A stretch of DNA of 64,000 nt from Aminobacter carboxidus (GCF_014863355.1 NZ_JACZEP010000001.1:806001-870000), one strand, 5' to 3'. Counted from the first letter of the stretch, positions 34,696-44,189 are shown. Numbers and translations are program-made. Notes: generated from the sequence alone by a model not told the origin.

Positions 34696-35515
34696 GGCGA
34701 AGAAAAGTCTCGTTTGCTGGGCGCTTCTTTCGCCTTTCCTGCTGGTCGTTCTGTTTCCCTACGCGACGATGCTGTCGACTTCGTTGAAGCAGAAGGACGA
34801 AATATTCACCTTCCATCGCACCTGGTTGCCGCGAGAGCTCTATCTGGGCAACTTCGCGGAACTCATCTTCGAGAAAGGTTTTGGACGGGCATTGGCGAAT
34901 TCGCTGGCGATCAGTGTCGGGGCGACCGTGCTGTCGTTGGCCGTGGCCATACCTGCCGCCTATGCGCTCACCCGGATGAGAGTTCCCGGCAAGGGGGCGC
35001 TGACCAACTACCTGCTCATCACCCAGATGATCTCACCGATCGTCCTGATTGTCGGCCTGTTTCGAATGTTTGCCTATTTCGGCCTGGTCAACAGCCTGCT
35101 GTCGGTGATCATCGCACACAGCGCCTTCTTCATGGCATTTGCCGTGTGGATGCTGCAGAGCTATTTCGCGACTATTCCGAAGGATCTCGAGGAGGCAGCG
35201 TGGATCGACGGAGCCGGCCGGTTCAGCGCCTTCATCCGGGTCTTCCTGCCGCTGTGCCTTCCCGGGATCGTCGTCACGGCAATCTTCACCTTCGTCAATT
35301 CCTGGAACGAATATGCGATGTCGCTGACGCTGTTGCGTCAAGTCACCCAGCAGACCGCGCCGGTTCAGATCGCATTCCTGACAGGCACTCTCTACCAAAT
35401 TGAATGGCATCTCATCATGGCCGCGACGTTGCTTGCGTCGGTGCCCGTCGCAATCGTCTTTGCTTCCATCCAGCGCTATCTCATCGGGGGAATGGCGCTT
35501 GGTGGGGTCAAGTAG
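34688..35515 (+). CDS. CUT1-family ABC permease (MalG/UgpE-like)
   Basis: A 275-residue membrane subunit. Helix 1 (VCWALLSPFLLVVLFPYATM) leads into TSLKQKDEIF, a common MalG-group pattern. The coupling loop is LEEAAWIDGAGRFSAFIRVF and the C-terminal end has ASIQRYLIGGMALGGVK, the standard QRYxxxGxxxGAVKG-like ending. Overlap with the preceding gene indicates translational coupling; the ATPase gene starts 11 bases after its stop. Confidence 0.94.
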   Translation: MTKAKKSLVCWALLSPFLLVVLFPYATMLSTSLKQKDEIFTFHRTWLPRELYLGNFAELIFEKGFGRALANSLAISVGATVLSLAVAIPAAYALTRMRVPGKGALTNYLLITQMISPIVLIVGLFRMFAYFGLVNSLLSVIIAHSAFFMAFAVWMLQSYFATIPKDLEEAAWIDGAGRFSAFIRVFLPLCLPGIVVTAIFTFVNSWNEYAMSLTLLRQVTQQTAPVQIAFLTGTLYQIEWHLIMAATLLASVPVAIVFASIQRYLIGGMALGGVK

Positions 35516-35525
35516 GAGGAGCTGA

Positions 35526-36605
35526 ATGGCTTCGATCAATCTCACAAATATTCGCAAGCAATATGGCGCGGTCACAATCATAGACGACGTCAGTATCGCA
35601 ATCGAGGATCGCGAATTCGTCGTCCTGGTCGGTCCGTCCGGATGCGGCAAGTCTACGCTCTTGCGGATGATCGCTGGACTGGAAACCATCTCGGCAGGCA
35701 CCATCGCCATCGACGGCGAGGTCGTGAACGACATCGGGCCGCAGAGACGCGATCTTGCGATGGTGTTTCAGACCTATGCGCTTTACCCGCACATGACGAC
35801 AGCGCAGAACATCGGCTTTCCCCTGAAGCTGCGCGGCGCCAGCCAGGACGAAATTGGTCGTTCTGTCGCCGAGGTTGCCAACACGCTGCATCTCGATGCG
35901 CTTCTTGACCGGCAGCCGCGTGCCCTGTCGGGGGGACAGCGCCAGCGCGTCGCGATGGGCAGGGCGATGGTGCGAGAGCCGCGGGCTTTCCTTTTCGACG
36001 AACCGTTGAGCAATCTCGACGCGAAACTCAGGCACCACATGCGCATCGAGCTCCGGCAACTGCACAAGTCGTTGGGCGCCACGTCGATCTATGTCACGCA
36101 CGACCAGATCGAGGCGATGACCATGGCCGATCGCATTGTGGTGATGAACCGGGGCAAGGTCGAGCAGGTCGGCACGCCACTCGAACTTTTCGACAAGCCG
36201 GCAAATGTTTTCGTCGCCGGGTTTCTTGGCTCTCCGACGATCAACCTGGGCAACGCAACCTTGGCGGCCCAAGACGGATCAGCCACGCTCGAATTCCATG
36301 CCGGTTCAGGTCCGATCGACCTTGCCAACGTACCGCCATCGCCCCACAAGGAGGTTGTGGCCGGGGTGCGGCCACAACACTTGGAAGTTGTTTCTCCCGA
36401 GGGCGTCAAGCTCACCGGCACGGTCGATCTCGTCGAGCATACCGGGTGCGAAACCAATGTTATCCTCTCAGTCGGTTCCGAAAAGTGGACGGTCCAGTCC
36501 CGGACCCGCCAGCATCTCACACAAGGAGAGAACGTTGGGCTCGTCTTCGACCCGACCAACCTCCATCTCTTCGCAGCTGACACGAAGGAGCGTATCCGGT
36601 GGTAG
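35526..36605 (+). CDS. CUT1-family ABC ATPase (UgpC/MsmK-like)
   Basis: A 359-residue nucleotide-binding subunit. Walker A GPSGCGKSTLLRM (about residues 38-50), Q-loop MVFQTYALYPHMT, signature LSGGQRQRVAMGRAM, Walker B AFLFDEPLSNLDAKLR and switch YVTHDQ. The C-terminal MOI_OB domain (VAGVRPQHLEVV, GTVDLVEHTGCET) can receive regulatory input. The final 7 bases overlap the TetR-type gene, which therefore belongs to the same transcript. Confidence 0.94.
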   Translation: MASINLTNIRKQYGAVTIIDDVSIAIEDREFVVLVGPSGCGKSTLLRMIAGLETISAGTIAIDGEVVNDIGPQRRDLAMVFQTYALYPHMTTAQNIGFPLKLRGASQDEIGRSVAEVANTLHLDALLDRQPRALSGGQRQRVAMGRAMVREPRAFLFDEPLSNLDAKLRHHMRIELRQLHKSLGATSIYVTHDQIEAMTMADRIVVMNRGKVEQVGTPLELFDKPANVFVAGFLGSPTINLGNATLAAQDGSATLEFHAGSGPIDLANVPPSPHKEVVAGVRPQHLEVVSPEGVKLTGTVDLVEHTGCETNVILSVGSEKWTVQSRTRQHLTQGENVGLVFDPTNLHLFAADTKERIRW

Positions 36606-37288
36606 AAAAGCGCAAGCGCGACTCCGCAAGCGACGCAAAGCCGGTTGGCAAGAAGCGTGACGCCGAGCGTACAAGGCTCGTGATCATCCAGGCGGCTCGC
36701 GAGGAATTCGCCGAAAATGGCTACGATGGTGCGCGAACCGATCGCATCGCCGTCCGTACTGGCATGAGCAAGGGCGTGCTTTATCACTACTTCAATTCGA
36801 AAGACGACCTGTTCGTGGCCGTCCTGGAGGACATCTATCTGGAGCTTCGCTCGCAGAATGAGGCTCTGGTTCTCGATGACTTCGAGCCGGAAGCCGGCAT
36901 CCGCGAACTCATCGCTCACACATACAACTACTTCGTCAACCATCCGGAATTCATCGTGCTGGTGAACTCCGAAAATCTGATGAAATCCCAACACCTGGAG
37001 AGATCGCAGAGTGTCCGCAGCATGTTTGCGCCGCTCTCCCATCGCCTTGGCGAATTGATATCTCGTGGCCAGGAACAGGGTATCTTCCGGGCAAACGTCG
37101 ATATTATTGAGCTTTACATCTCGATAGTTGGCCTGGGCTACTTCTTCTTGTCCAATCGATGGACACTCAGCGTGGTTTTCAATCGTGATCTTCTGGCAGA
37201 GGGAGCGGAGGAGAAGCGGCTCGCGCATATGACGGAGCTCGTTCTCGACTATCTGCGCAACGTCAAGCCAATGGATGGACTGAAATGA
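36599..37288 (+). CDS. TetR-family transcriptional regulator
   Basis: A 229-residue regulator starting at GTG (36599) inside the end of the ATPase gene. A basic N-terminal arm precedes the HTH: FAENGYDGARTDRIAVRTGM followed by SKGVLYHYFNSKDDLF (about residues 37-72). The C-terminal helical domain (TetR_C) would bind the inducer. Encoded within the importer operon, so it is a good candidate for binding the palindromes at 32327-32352 that lie between this operon and the divergent catabolic one. The next gene overlaps its stop in an ATGA. Confidence 0.9.
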   Translation: MVEKRKRDSASDAKPVGKKRDAERTRLVIIQAAREEFAENGYDGARTDRIAVRTGMSKGVLYHYFNSKDDLFVAVLEDIYLELRSQNEALVLDDFEPEAGIRELIAHTYNYFVNHPEFIVLVNSENLMKSQHLERSQSVRSMFAPLSHRLGELISRGQEQGIFRANVDIIELYISIVGLGYFFLSNRWTLSVVFNRDLLAEGAEEKRLAHMTELVLDYLRNVKPMDGLK

Positions 37289-38382
37289 GCGACAACCCGT
37301 TGAAGCTGCCGGCGGCCGGAGCTTTGCGCTGGCGCGAGGTTGTCGAAACACCGGCGGTCCTGATCGATCTCGATGTCGTTGAGCGAAACATCAGGCGCTG
37401 CCAGGATCAGTGTGATCGGCTGGGCGTTGCGATCAGGCCCCATATCAAAACGCACAAGTTGCCGCTGCTTGCCCACGCGCAGCTGGCGGCTGGAGCGATC
37501 GGCATCACCGCGCAGAAGATCGGCGAAGCTGAGGTGATGGCCAACGAGGGTATCGATGACATCCTGATTACCTTCAACATCGTTGGTGAGCGCAAGCTTG
37601 AGCGTCTCAGACGTCTCGCGGAAAGGTGCCGCCTGTCGGTGGTTGCCGATAGCGCTTCAGTCATCGAGGGGCTGGCCCGCGCATTCGCCAATGCCAGCAG
37701 CGAAATCGACGTTCTGGTAGAATGTGATACCGGAATGCACCGTTGCGGGGTGTTGACGCCGGAAGAAGCCCTCAATCTCGCCCGGTTGATCTCGGATTCT
37801 CCGGGCTTGCGCTTCGCCGGCGTGATGACGTATCCGGCTCCAGGACAGGGCAACGCGGCCTGCGAATGGCTAGACCATGCCGCGCGCCTCATTCGCGAGG
37901 CGGGCATCGAGACCCGGACCGTATCCAGCGGTGGGACCCCCGATCTCTATGCAATGAAACGACACACAAGTCTGAGCGAATACAGGCCGGGCAGCTACAT
38001 CTACAACGATAGGTCACTCGTTAACGCCGGCGCATGCGGCGTCGAGGATTGTGCGCTGACGGTTCTCACCACCGTCATCAGCGCGCCGGCGGATGGGCGT
38101 GCCATCGTAGACGCAGGGACAAAGGTGCTGACTTCCGACCTTTTCGGCATGAGCGGCTACGGCATGGTACTGGAGCGTCCAGATTGCGCGGTCATTTCTC
38201 TCAACGAGGAACATGGACGGATCGAGTACGCCGGCGAACAGGCGTCTGTCGTCGGCGAACTTCTGCGCATTGTTCCCAACCACGCCTGCGTCGTCAGCAA
38301 CATGGTCGATTCCGTGCATCTCGTCAGGGGCGATTATTATGTCCGGGCGGAGCCGGTGGCAGCGCGGGGGCGGATCACTTGA
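37285..38382 (+). CDS. D-threonine aldolase/D-serine dehydratase-like PLP enzyme (DSD1 family)
   Basis: A 365-residue fold-III (alanine-racemase-like) enzyme. The PLP lysine is Lys55 in RPHIKTHKLP. ECDTGMHRCGV, SSGGTPDLYAM and ECRPGSY-like SEYRPGSYIYND are conserved PLP or substrate segments. A C-terminal HxC (VPNHACVVSN) is the zinc site used by D-serine dehydratases and metal site of D-threonine aldolases. It would cleave or deaminate a beta-hydroxy-D-amino acid. Fused to the transporter/TetR operon by an ATGA overlap, so the imported compound may yield such an amino acid. Confidence 0.9.
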   Translation: MSDNPLKLPAAGALRWREVVETPAVLIDLDVVERNIRRCQDQCDRLGVAIRPHIKTHKLPLLAHAQLAAGAIGITAQKIGEAEVMANEGIDDILITFNIVGERKLERLRRLAERCRLSVVADSASVIEGLARAFANASSEIDVLVECDTGMHRCGVLTPEEALNLARLISDSPGLRFAGVMTYPAPGQGNAACEWLDHAARLIREAGIETRTVSSGGTPDLYAMKRHTSLSEYRPGSYIYNDRSLVNAGACGVEDCALTVLTTVISAPADGRAIVDAGTKVLTSDLFGMSGYGMVLERPDCAVISLNEEHGRIEYAGEQASVVGELLRIVPNHACVVSNMVDSVHLVRGDYYVRAEPVAARGRIT

Positions 38383-38429
38383 ATTCCTGAACGGAATGTC
38401 GGCATGCGTTCTAGCTGAGCCACCCGCTA

Positions 38430-38456
38430 CGCCAAAGAAGGACCCCTTCGTTGGCG
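38430..38456. terminator. Hairpin between convergent transcripts
   Basis: CGCCAAAGAAGG (38430-38441) and CCTTCGTTGGCG (38445-38456) form a 12-bp stem with one A/G mismatch and a 3-base loop, between the stop of the DSD1-like gene and the 3' end of the RND gene. No T-run; probable bidirectional terminator. Confidence 0.5.
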
Positions 38457-38563
38457 ATGACAATGTGGCACGTCTCGGGAACGCGCAGGCAGTGTCGGCC
38501 AAACCGAAACAGAGGCAGGCCTCCACGCGCCGGTCATGGATGTGGCATGGCATCGTGTTCCAT

Positions 38564-41500
38564 CTAGCGAACGAGATCGCTTTCGGAGGCGGCGATCGCC
38601 TCTCTGGTGCTGCGGTCACGCCGCAGCACCAGCCGTCTGATCGCGACGTAGAAGACCGGCGTCAGAACCAGTCCGAATACCGTAACGCCAAGCATGCCGG
38701 CGAACACGGCGATGCCCATGGCATGGCGCATCTCGGCGCCAGCGCCGGTCGCGATGACCAGAGGCACGACGCCGGCAATGAAGGCAAGCGACGTCATCAG
38801 GATCGGTCTGAGGCGCAGGCGTGCGGCTTCGAGTACCGCCGCCAGAGGATCCCGGCCTTTCTTTTCCTTCTCATGGGCGAACTCCACGATGAGGATCGCG
38901 TTCTTGGCAGCAAGCCCGACAAGCACGACAAACGCGATTTGCGTGAAGATGTTGTTGTCGCCGCTGGAGAGCCAGACGCCGCCGATGGCCGAGAGCAGCG
39001 CCAGCGGCGCGATGAGCAGGACAGCAAAAGGCAAGGACCAGCTGTTGTATTGCGCTGCCAGGATCAGGAAGGCCAACAGGACCGCTAGCGGGAACACGAT
39101 CATGGCCGTGTTGCCAGCCTGCTTCTCCTGGAAGGTCAGGTCGGTCCATTCGAAGGCCATGCCAGCCGGCAGCGTCTCGCGCATGATCCGTTCAATTGCA
39201 GCCGTTGCCTGCCCGGACGAATAGCCTGACGCCGGCCCTCCGGTAATGTCCACCGACGGATAGCCGTTGTAGTGCATCACACGGTCGGGGCCTGAGCTGG
39301 TTGTGATGGTGGCGAGTGCCGCAAGCGGCACCATTTCACCTGCAGCGTTGCGAACTTTCAGGCGTGCGATGTCATCCACTTCGGCGCGGAAGGGAGCATC
39401 GGCCTGTACGATGACGCGATAGGTGCGGCCGAAGCGATTGAAGTCGTTGGCGTAGAGGGAGCCGAGATTGACCTGAAGGGTCTCGAAGATCCCCGTCAGC
39501 GGAACATGCTGCGTCTTTGCCTTGACGCGATCGAGATCGACATGGACCTGCGGGGCATTGACCTGAAAACTCGCCATCATGCCGGCGAGTTCAGGTGCGG
39601 CGGCCGCCTTTGCCATGATCTCGCCCTGCACCGTGGCCAGGGCCCCGAGGCCCATGCCGGCGCGATCTTCGACCTGAAGCTTGAAGCCGCCTGTCGTGCC
39701 GAGCCCAGGGACCGGCGGCGGCGGGAAGATGCCGACGAAGCCGTCGGGGATCTGGCTGTATCTGCCCATCAGGCGTTCGGCGATGGCGCTGGCTGAAAGC
39801 GACGGATCCTTGCGCTGATCGAAGGGGTCGAGCATGGCGAAGACGACGGCGGCGTTGGGCAGGTTGACGAAGCCGTTCACCGAGAGGCCGGGGAAGGCGA
39901 CGATGCTTTCGACTCCGGGTTCGGCCAGCGCGATCCTGGACATCTCCTTGACGACAGCTTCGGTGCGGTCGAGCGAAGCGCCAGAGGGCAACTGCGCGAT
40001 GCCGACGAGGTAGTACTTGTCCTGAGCCGGCACGAAGCCGCTCGGGATGCTCTGGAACCCGAAATAGGTCGCTCCCAGCAGCCCCGCATAGATGACGAAC
40101 ACCACACTGCTGATGCGGATGGCGCGACGCGTGGTTCCGACATAAGCATTCGACGCCTGGTCGAAGAAGCGGTTGAACAGCCGGAAAAACCTTCCGAACA
40201 TGAAGTCGATGCCACGGGTCAGCCAATCGCGGCTGCCACCGCCGTGGTGCGGTTTCAGGAGCATGGCGGCCAATGCCGGCGAAAGCGTCAGCGAATTGAT
40301 CGCCGAAAGCACCGTCGAAATCGCGATCGTCACCGCGAACTGGCGGTAGAACTCACCTTGTAGCCCCGACAGAAATGCGGATGGAATGAACACGGCGGCA
40401 AGAACCGACGTGATCGCGATGATCGGTGCGGTCACCTCATCCATCGCCTTGCGGGCCGCTTCCTTCGGCGTTTCGCCAAGGCCGATGTGTCGTTCCACAT
40501 TTTCGACCACAACGATGGCGTCGTCGACCACGATGCCGATCGAAAGGACCAGGCCGAACAGCGACAAGGTATTGAGCGAAAAGCCCATGAGATACATCAC
40601 CGCAAGCGTGCCCACGAGCGATATGGGCACGGCAACCAGCGGAATGATTGAGGCACGCCACGTCTGCAGGAACAGGACGACGACGATGACGACCAGAACG
40701 ATCGCTTCGAGCAGCGTCGTCATGACGGCGGCCAGGGACGCGCGTACGAAGACGGTCGGATCGTAAGCCACCCGGTACTCCAGACCCTCTGGAAAACCTT
40801 TCTGCAATTGCTCCATCTCGGCGCGCACGGCGTTGGAAACGTCCAGCGCATTTGCGCCGGGGCGCTGGATGATCTGCAATGCAACGGCCGGTTCACCGTC
40901 GAGCAGGCTACGCAATGCGTAGCCGTCGGAACCAAGACCAATTCGCGCAACATCGCGCAGCCGCACGATCTGCCCGTCATCGCCTGTCTTGACGACGATC
41001 TCGCCGAATTGCTCCTCGCTGGACAGCCGCCCCAGTGTACTGACAGTGACCTCATAGCTGGCCGCCTCCGATGGCTGCTGGCCAACCGAGCCGGCTGCGA
41101 CCTGGACGTTTTGTTCGCGAATGGCTGCGACGACATCGCCTGCCGTCAGGCCACGTGCAGCAACCTTGGCGGGGTCCAGCCAGACGCGCATGGCGTATTC
41201 GCCGGCACCCCAGATGATGACATCGCCGACCCCGGGCAGGCGGGCAAGAGTGTCGCGAATTTGGAGAGTAGCAAAATTGGAGATGTAGAGCGGATCGTAG
41301 CGTTTGTTGGGCGATACAAGGTGCACCACCATCAAGATGTCGGGGGACGTCTTTTGGGTGACGACGCCGATGCGTTGAACTTCTTCCGGCAGGCGGGGCA
41401 GGGCGCGTGACACGCGGTTCTGCACCTGGATCTGAGCCATGTCAGGATCTGTACCCTGTGCGAAGGTAACGGTGAGCGTCATCCGGCCGTCGGTCGCGGC

Positions 41501-41749
41501 CTGTGAGCTCATGTAAAGCATGCCTTCAACGCCGTTGATCGACTGTTCGAGCGGCGATGCGACTGTCTCGGCGATCACCTCGGGATTGGCACCCGGATAG
41601 CTTGCCGACACCTGCACGGTGGGCGGGGTGACGGACGGATACTCGCTCAGGGAGAGCCGGAACAGCGCCATCGCGCCGGCGATCAGCATGAGAGCCGACA
41701 GCACGATCGCAAAGATCGGGCGATTGATGAAAAAGTGCGGCAGGCTCAT
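38564..41749 (-). CDS. RND efflux transporter, HAE1/AcrB-like inner-membrane pump
   Basis: A 1061-residue proton-driven drug/solvent exporter. Twelve helices are expected; helix 1 is IFAIVLSALMLIAGAMALFR after MSLPHFFINRP. TM4 carries the proton-relay Asp pair in LSIGIVVDDAIVVVENVERH, and TM10 the relay lysine in GLAAKNAILIVEFAHEKE. Porter-domain marks are SYPGANPEVIAETVASPLEQ and QVQNRVSRALPRLPEEV. It overlaps the adaptor gene by an ATGA. No TolC-like gene lies in the window, so an outer-membrane partner is elsewhere. Confidence 0.96.
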   Translation of the reverse strand: MSLPHFFINRPIFAIVLSALMLIAGAMALFRLSLSEYPSVTPPTVQVSASYPGANPEVIAETVASPLEQSINGVEGMLYMSSQAATDGRMTLTVTFAQGTDPDMAQIQVQNRVSRALPRLPEEVQRIGVVTQKTSPDILMVVHLVSPNKRYDPLYISNFATLQIRDTLARLPGVGDVIIWGAGEYAMRVWLDPAKVAARGLTAGDVVAAIREQNVQVAAGSVGQQPSEAASYEVTVSTLGRLSSEEQFGEIVVKTGDDGQIVRLRDVARIGLGSDGYALRSLLDGEPAVALQIIQRPGANALDVSNAVRAEMEQLQKGFPEGLEYRVAYDPTVFVRASLAAVMTTLLEAIVLVVIVVVLFLQTWRASIIPLVAVPISLVGTLAVMYLMGFSLNTLSLFGLVLSIGIVVDDAIVVVENVERHIGLGETPKEAARKAMDEVTAPIIAITSVLAAVFIPSAFLSGLQGEFYRQFAVTIAISTVLSAINSLTLSPALAAMLLKPHHGGGSRDWLTRGIDFMFGRFFRLFNRFFDQASNAYVGTTRRAIRISSVVFVIYAGLLGATYFGFQSIPSGFVPAQDKYYLVGIAQLPSGASLDRTEAVVKEMSRIALAEPGVESIVAFPGLSVNGFVNLPNAAVVFAMLDPFDQRKDPSLSASAIAERLMGRYSQIPDGFVGIFPPPPVPGLGTTGGFKLQVEDRAGMGLGALATVQGEIMAKAAAAPELAGMMASFQVNAPQVHVDLDRVKAKTQHVPLTGIFETLQVNLGSLYANDFNRFGRTYRVIVQADAPFRAEVDDIARLKVRNAAGEMVPLAALATITTSSGPDRVMHYNGYPSVDITGGPASGYSSGQATAAIERIMRETLPAGMAFEWTDLTFQEKQAGNTAMIVFPLAVLLAFLILAAQYNSWSLPFAVLLIAPLALLSAIGGVWLSSGDNNIFTQIAFVVLVGLAAKNAILIVEFAHEKEKKGRDPLAAVLEAARLRLRPILMTSLAFIAGVVPLVIATGAGAEMRHAMGIAVFAGMLGVTVFGLVLTPVFYVAIRRLVLRRDRSTREAIAASESDLVR

Positions 41750-42984
41750 CGACGTGCCTCCTGGCTATTGCCATTGGCAACGCCGTCGACCGAACGCCGG
41801 TCGGGCGTCATCGCGATCCGTTTCGGGGCAACCCGCATGCCAGGTCGGACGAGCCCTTTGATGATGATCGTGTCGCCAGAGTTGAGGCCGCTTTTTACGA
41901 CGCGCAACCCCGCGTTCATCGCGCCCAATTCGACCGGCCGGTATTCGACCATGTCACCGGCACCCAGCACCAGGACGTAGCGGCGTCCCTGATCGGTCCC
42001 GACTGCTTGATCGTCGATGAGAACGGTCTCTTTGGGCGCGCTCGTGGCAAGTTTCACCCGCGCAAACAGGCCCGGTGTCAGCCGGCCGTCGGGGTTGGCC
42101 AGCACGGCTCGGGCGCGGATCGTCCCGGTGCCTGGATCGAGCCGATTTCCGAGGAAGTCCAAGGTGCCCGAATGGGGGTATCCGCTCTCGCTGGCAAGCC
42201 CGACCTCGACCGGGAGCGAGACGCCCTTGCGCCCGACATCCTCCGGGCGGGTTTGGCTCAGAAAGCTCAGATAGGTCGATTCATCGATATCGAAATAGAC
42301 ATGAACCGGGTCGACCGAAACGATCGTGGTGAGCAATGTCGCCGCGGCTCCTGACGCGCCGGTGACGAGGTTTCCTTCCGTCACGAGTACCCTGTCGACG
42401 CGTCCGGCGATCGGGGCGATCACGCGGGAATAGGATAGGTCGAGGCTGGCTGCGGCCCTTGCGGCCTTTGCCTCCAGCACCTGCGCTTGCCGCTCCTGCT
42501 TGCCGGACACGTCATCATCATAGGTCTTGCTGGCGATGGCGCCGCTAGGCAGCAGCCGCTGCGACCGATCGAGGTCGGTCTCGGCCCGGGAGAGCAGAAC
42601 CTCGGCCCGTTGCAGCTGCGCGTCCGCATTCTGGAGCGCGACTTCGAAAGCCCTGGGATCGATCTGGAAGAGCAATTGGCCGCGATCGACAAGTCCTCCT
42701 TCGGGAACGCTCACCGTTTCGATTGTCCCACCGACGCGGGAGCGGAGCTCGACGGTCCTGGCGGCTGCAACGACGCCGGTAAACTCCGACGACGGTGCAA
42801 GCTCACGGGTGACCACTTCTGCCACCGGCACCTGCGGAGGAGGGGGCATTAAGACGGGCTGGGTTGCCTCTTCCGAGGCCAGAGCCTGCCTGACATAGGC
42901 TGGTACGCCATCGATGTATGCCAACCATGCGGCGCCACCGAACGCTGCCGCGGCCAGCAGTATTGTTCTCGTCTTCCCAGTCAT
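41746..42984 (-). CDS. RND efflux periplasmic adaptor (AcrA/HlyD-like)
   Basis: A 412-residue membrane-fusion protein with an N-terminal hydrophobic anchor (TILLAAAAFGGAAWLAYIDG). The lipoyl/hairpin regions are VELRSRVGGTIETVSVPEGG and a coiled coil (NADAQLQRAEVLLSRAETDL), and the beta-barrel domain contains VYFDIDESTYLSFL. There is no lipobox cysteine. The ATG at 42984 was chosen; an upstream in-frame TTG at 43005 would add seven residues. First gene of the two-gene efflux operon. No regulator gene is adjacent. Confidence 0.93.
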   Translation of the reverse strand: MTGKTRTILLAAAAFGGAAWLAYIDGVPAYVRQALASEEATQPVLMPPPPQVPVAEVVTRELAPSSEFTGVVAAARTVELRSRVGGTIETVSVPEGGLVDRGQLLFQIDPRAFEVALQNADAQLQRAEVLLSRAETDLDRSQRLLPSGAIASKTYDDDVSGKQERQAQVLEAKAARAAASLDLSYSRVIAPIAGRVDRVLVTEGNLVTGASGAAATLLTTIVSVDPVHVYFDIDESTYLSFLSQTRPEDVGRKGVSLPVEVGLASESGYPHSGTLDFLGNRLDPGTGTIRARAVLANPDGRLTPGLFARVKLATSAPKETVLIDDQAVGTDQGRRYVLVLGAGDMVEYRPVELGAMNAGLRVVKSGLNSGDTIIIKGLVRPGMRVAPKRIAMTPDRRSVDGVANGNSQEARR

Positions 42985-43557
42985 TCGATACGATCCCGTC
43001 GACAATAATGCGGCGTCTGCGACGACACCGCTGGATGATTTTCGGCGACGCTAGGGTTTCCGGTGACTGGAAGGTCAACCGTCTTTTGTTGCTGGAACCC
43101 ATTTGCATGGATTGCCGCAACAAACCTCTGATCGGCAACGAATCGACCGCGCTCGCATCCTCACGAAAATGGCCAGATGCCCTCGCATCGCGGTGCTTGG
43201 TGCTGATCTGCAGAGAGGTTTCTGCCGAACGCGCCACCACCCTGCACGCTCCAGAGTGACGCGCGGTGCCGAGTTTTCTGCCGGCAAAGCCATCGGAAAA
43301 AGCCGCCCATCACCACGCTTGACTTGCCAGTAACTGGAACGCGCAGCCTTCAACAACGGCTCGAAAAGCCGTCAACCAGGAAGGAGGCAGAAATGCCCTG
43401 TTGATAGTCGAACACGGTTTGCGGCCAAGCTGCGAGCCCGCTTCACCGGTCATCAGACCGAAGTCAAATCTTTATGAAAAGCACTGGCGTGGACGGCCCA
43501 GCATCGAGTGATGCCGGGTAGCGCCCCTCCATTGTCCAAAAACTGAAGGCACCCAAA
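42985..43557. other. Intergenic region between efflux operon and DUF1344 gene
   Basis: 573 bases holding the divergent promoters. No convincing gene. At 43381-43404 a strong ribosome-site-like AAGGAGG is followed by ATG CCC TGT TGA; one frame over, about 33 codons stay open, so this may be a frameshifted small gene or chance. No clear operator palindrome found. Confidence 0.4.
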
Positions 43558-43800
43558 ATGAAGACCATCCTCCTCATCGCTTCGCCTCTCATCTTACTTG
43601 CTGGCGCGGCAATCGCATCCTCCTCCGACGGCGTTGTTGCCAAGTACAACCACGACGTACGCGTCATCACGCTCGAGAACGGCAAGAGCTACACAGTGCC
43701 GCGCGACGTTGCCTTGCCTCCACTCCAGGCCGGCGAGAAGGTGTCGATCATCTTGAACGGCGAAGGGGACCGTGTGACTGCGGTGCTGAAGTCGTATTAG
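43558..43800 (+). CDS. DUF1344-family small exported protein
   Basis: An 80-residue protein. A Sec signal (MKTILLIASPLILLAGAAIA) is followed by SSSDGVVAKYNHDVRVITLE, then NGKSYTVPRDVALP and a final beta-rich GEKVSIILNGEGDRVTAVLK. This pattern is DUF1344, small periplasmic proteins common in Rhizobiales with no known function; an OB-like small beta-barrel is suggested by alternating hydrophobics. GAAGG lies 8 bases before the ATG. Monocistronic, closed by a strong hairpin. Confidence 0.88.
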   Translation: MKTILLIASPLILLAGAAIASSSDGVVAKYNHDVRVITLENGKSYTVPRDVALPPLQAGEKVSIILNGEGDRVTAVLKSY

Positions 43801-43824
43801 TCGGCACGGCCAAGCCACCAACAA

Positions 43825-43859
43825 GACAACCGCCACGGGAACCACCCGTGGCGGTTGTC
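43825..43859. terminator. 15-bp perfect hairpin after the DUF1344 gene
   Basis: GACAACCGCCACGGG (43825-43839) pairs with CCCGTGGCGGTTGTC (43845-43859) around AACCA. It is 25 bases past the DUF1344 stop and 68 bases from the 3' end of the opposing racemase remnant, so it can serve both directions. The T-content after the stem is modest. Confidence 0.75.
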
Positions 43860-43926
43860 GTTGCCGTATGAACCATCGACGTGGGGGACGCCATCTCGGG
43901 CAGATTGGCGAAATCGAGATCCATGG

Positions 43927-44189
43927 TCAGCTCCGCCGGATCGCTAGACAGGCGGGGCCCTCGCGCTCCTTGGCTGGAAACAGCGTTGCCGGCGCATAGG
44001 CGGTGAGCTTGTCCAGGTACAGTCGGGGGAGCGGATACGCCAGTCGCCAGCTTTGGCCGTGCGCAGCCGCATGCCCACGATTGCCTCGGCAAATTTGATT
44101 GCAGCGGCCACGCCGTCGATCACCGGCACGTGGAGCCGCTCTGCTTCGCCCATAAACTCGGTCATCGATGCAGCGGTATCGGGGTTCAT
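43927..44189 (-). pseudogene. Hydantoin/Asp-Glu racemase remnant with internal deletion and frameshift
   Basis: The frame starts like the N-terminus of the family (IKLMNPDTAASMTE, compare IRLINPNSTASMT in the intact paralogue at 60389) and jumps at once to the C-terminal region (FMGEAERLHVPVIDGVAAAI, then KFAEAIVGMRLRTAKAGD). About 170 residues with both catalytic cysteines are missing. After GD the frame shifts by one base near 44037: adding one base restores WAYPLPRLYLDKLTAYAPAT and a stop at 43927. Both lesions together make it non-functional. It is divergent from the NikA-like operon and still has a perfect GntR-type palindrome upstream. Confidence 0.8.

Noticed and set aside
38604-38632. 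Perfect 12-bp stem (CTGGTGCTGCGG/CCGCAGCACCAG)
   Set aside because: It lies inside the C-terminal coding region of the RND gene in a Leu/Arg-rich stretch; not needed as a terminator and likely coincidental, although it is close to the 3' end.
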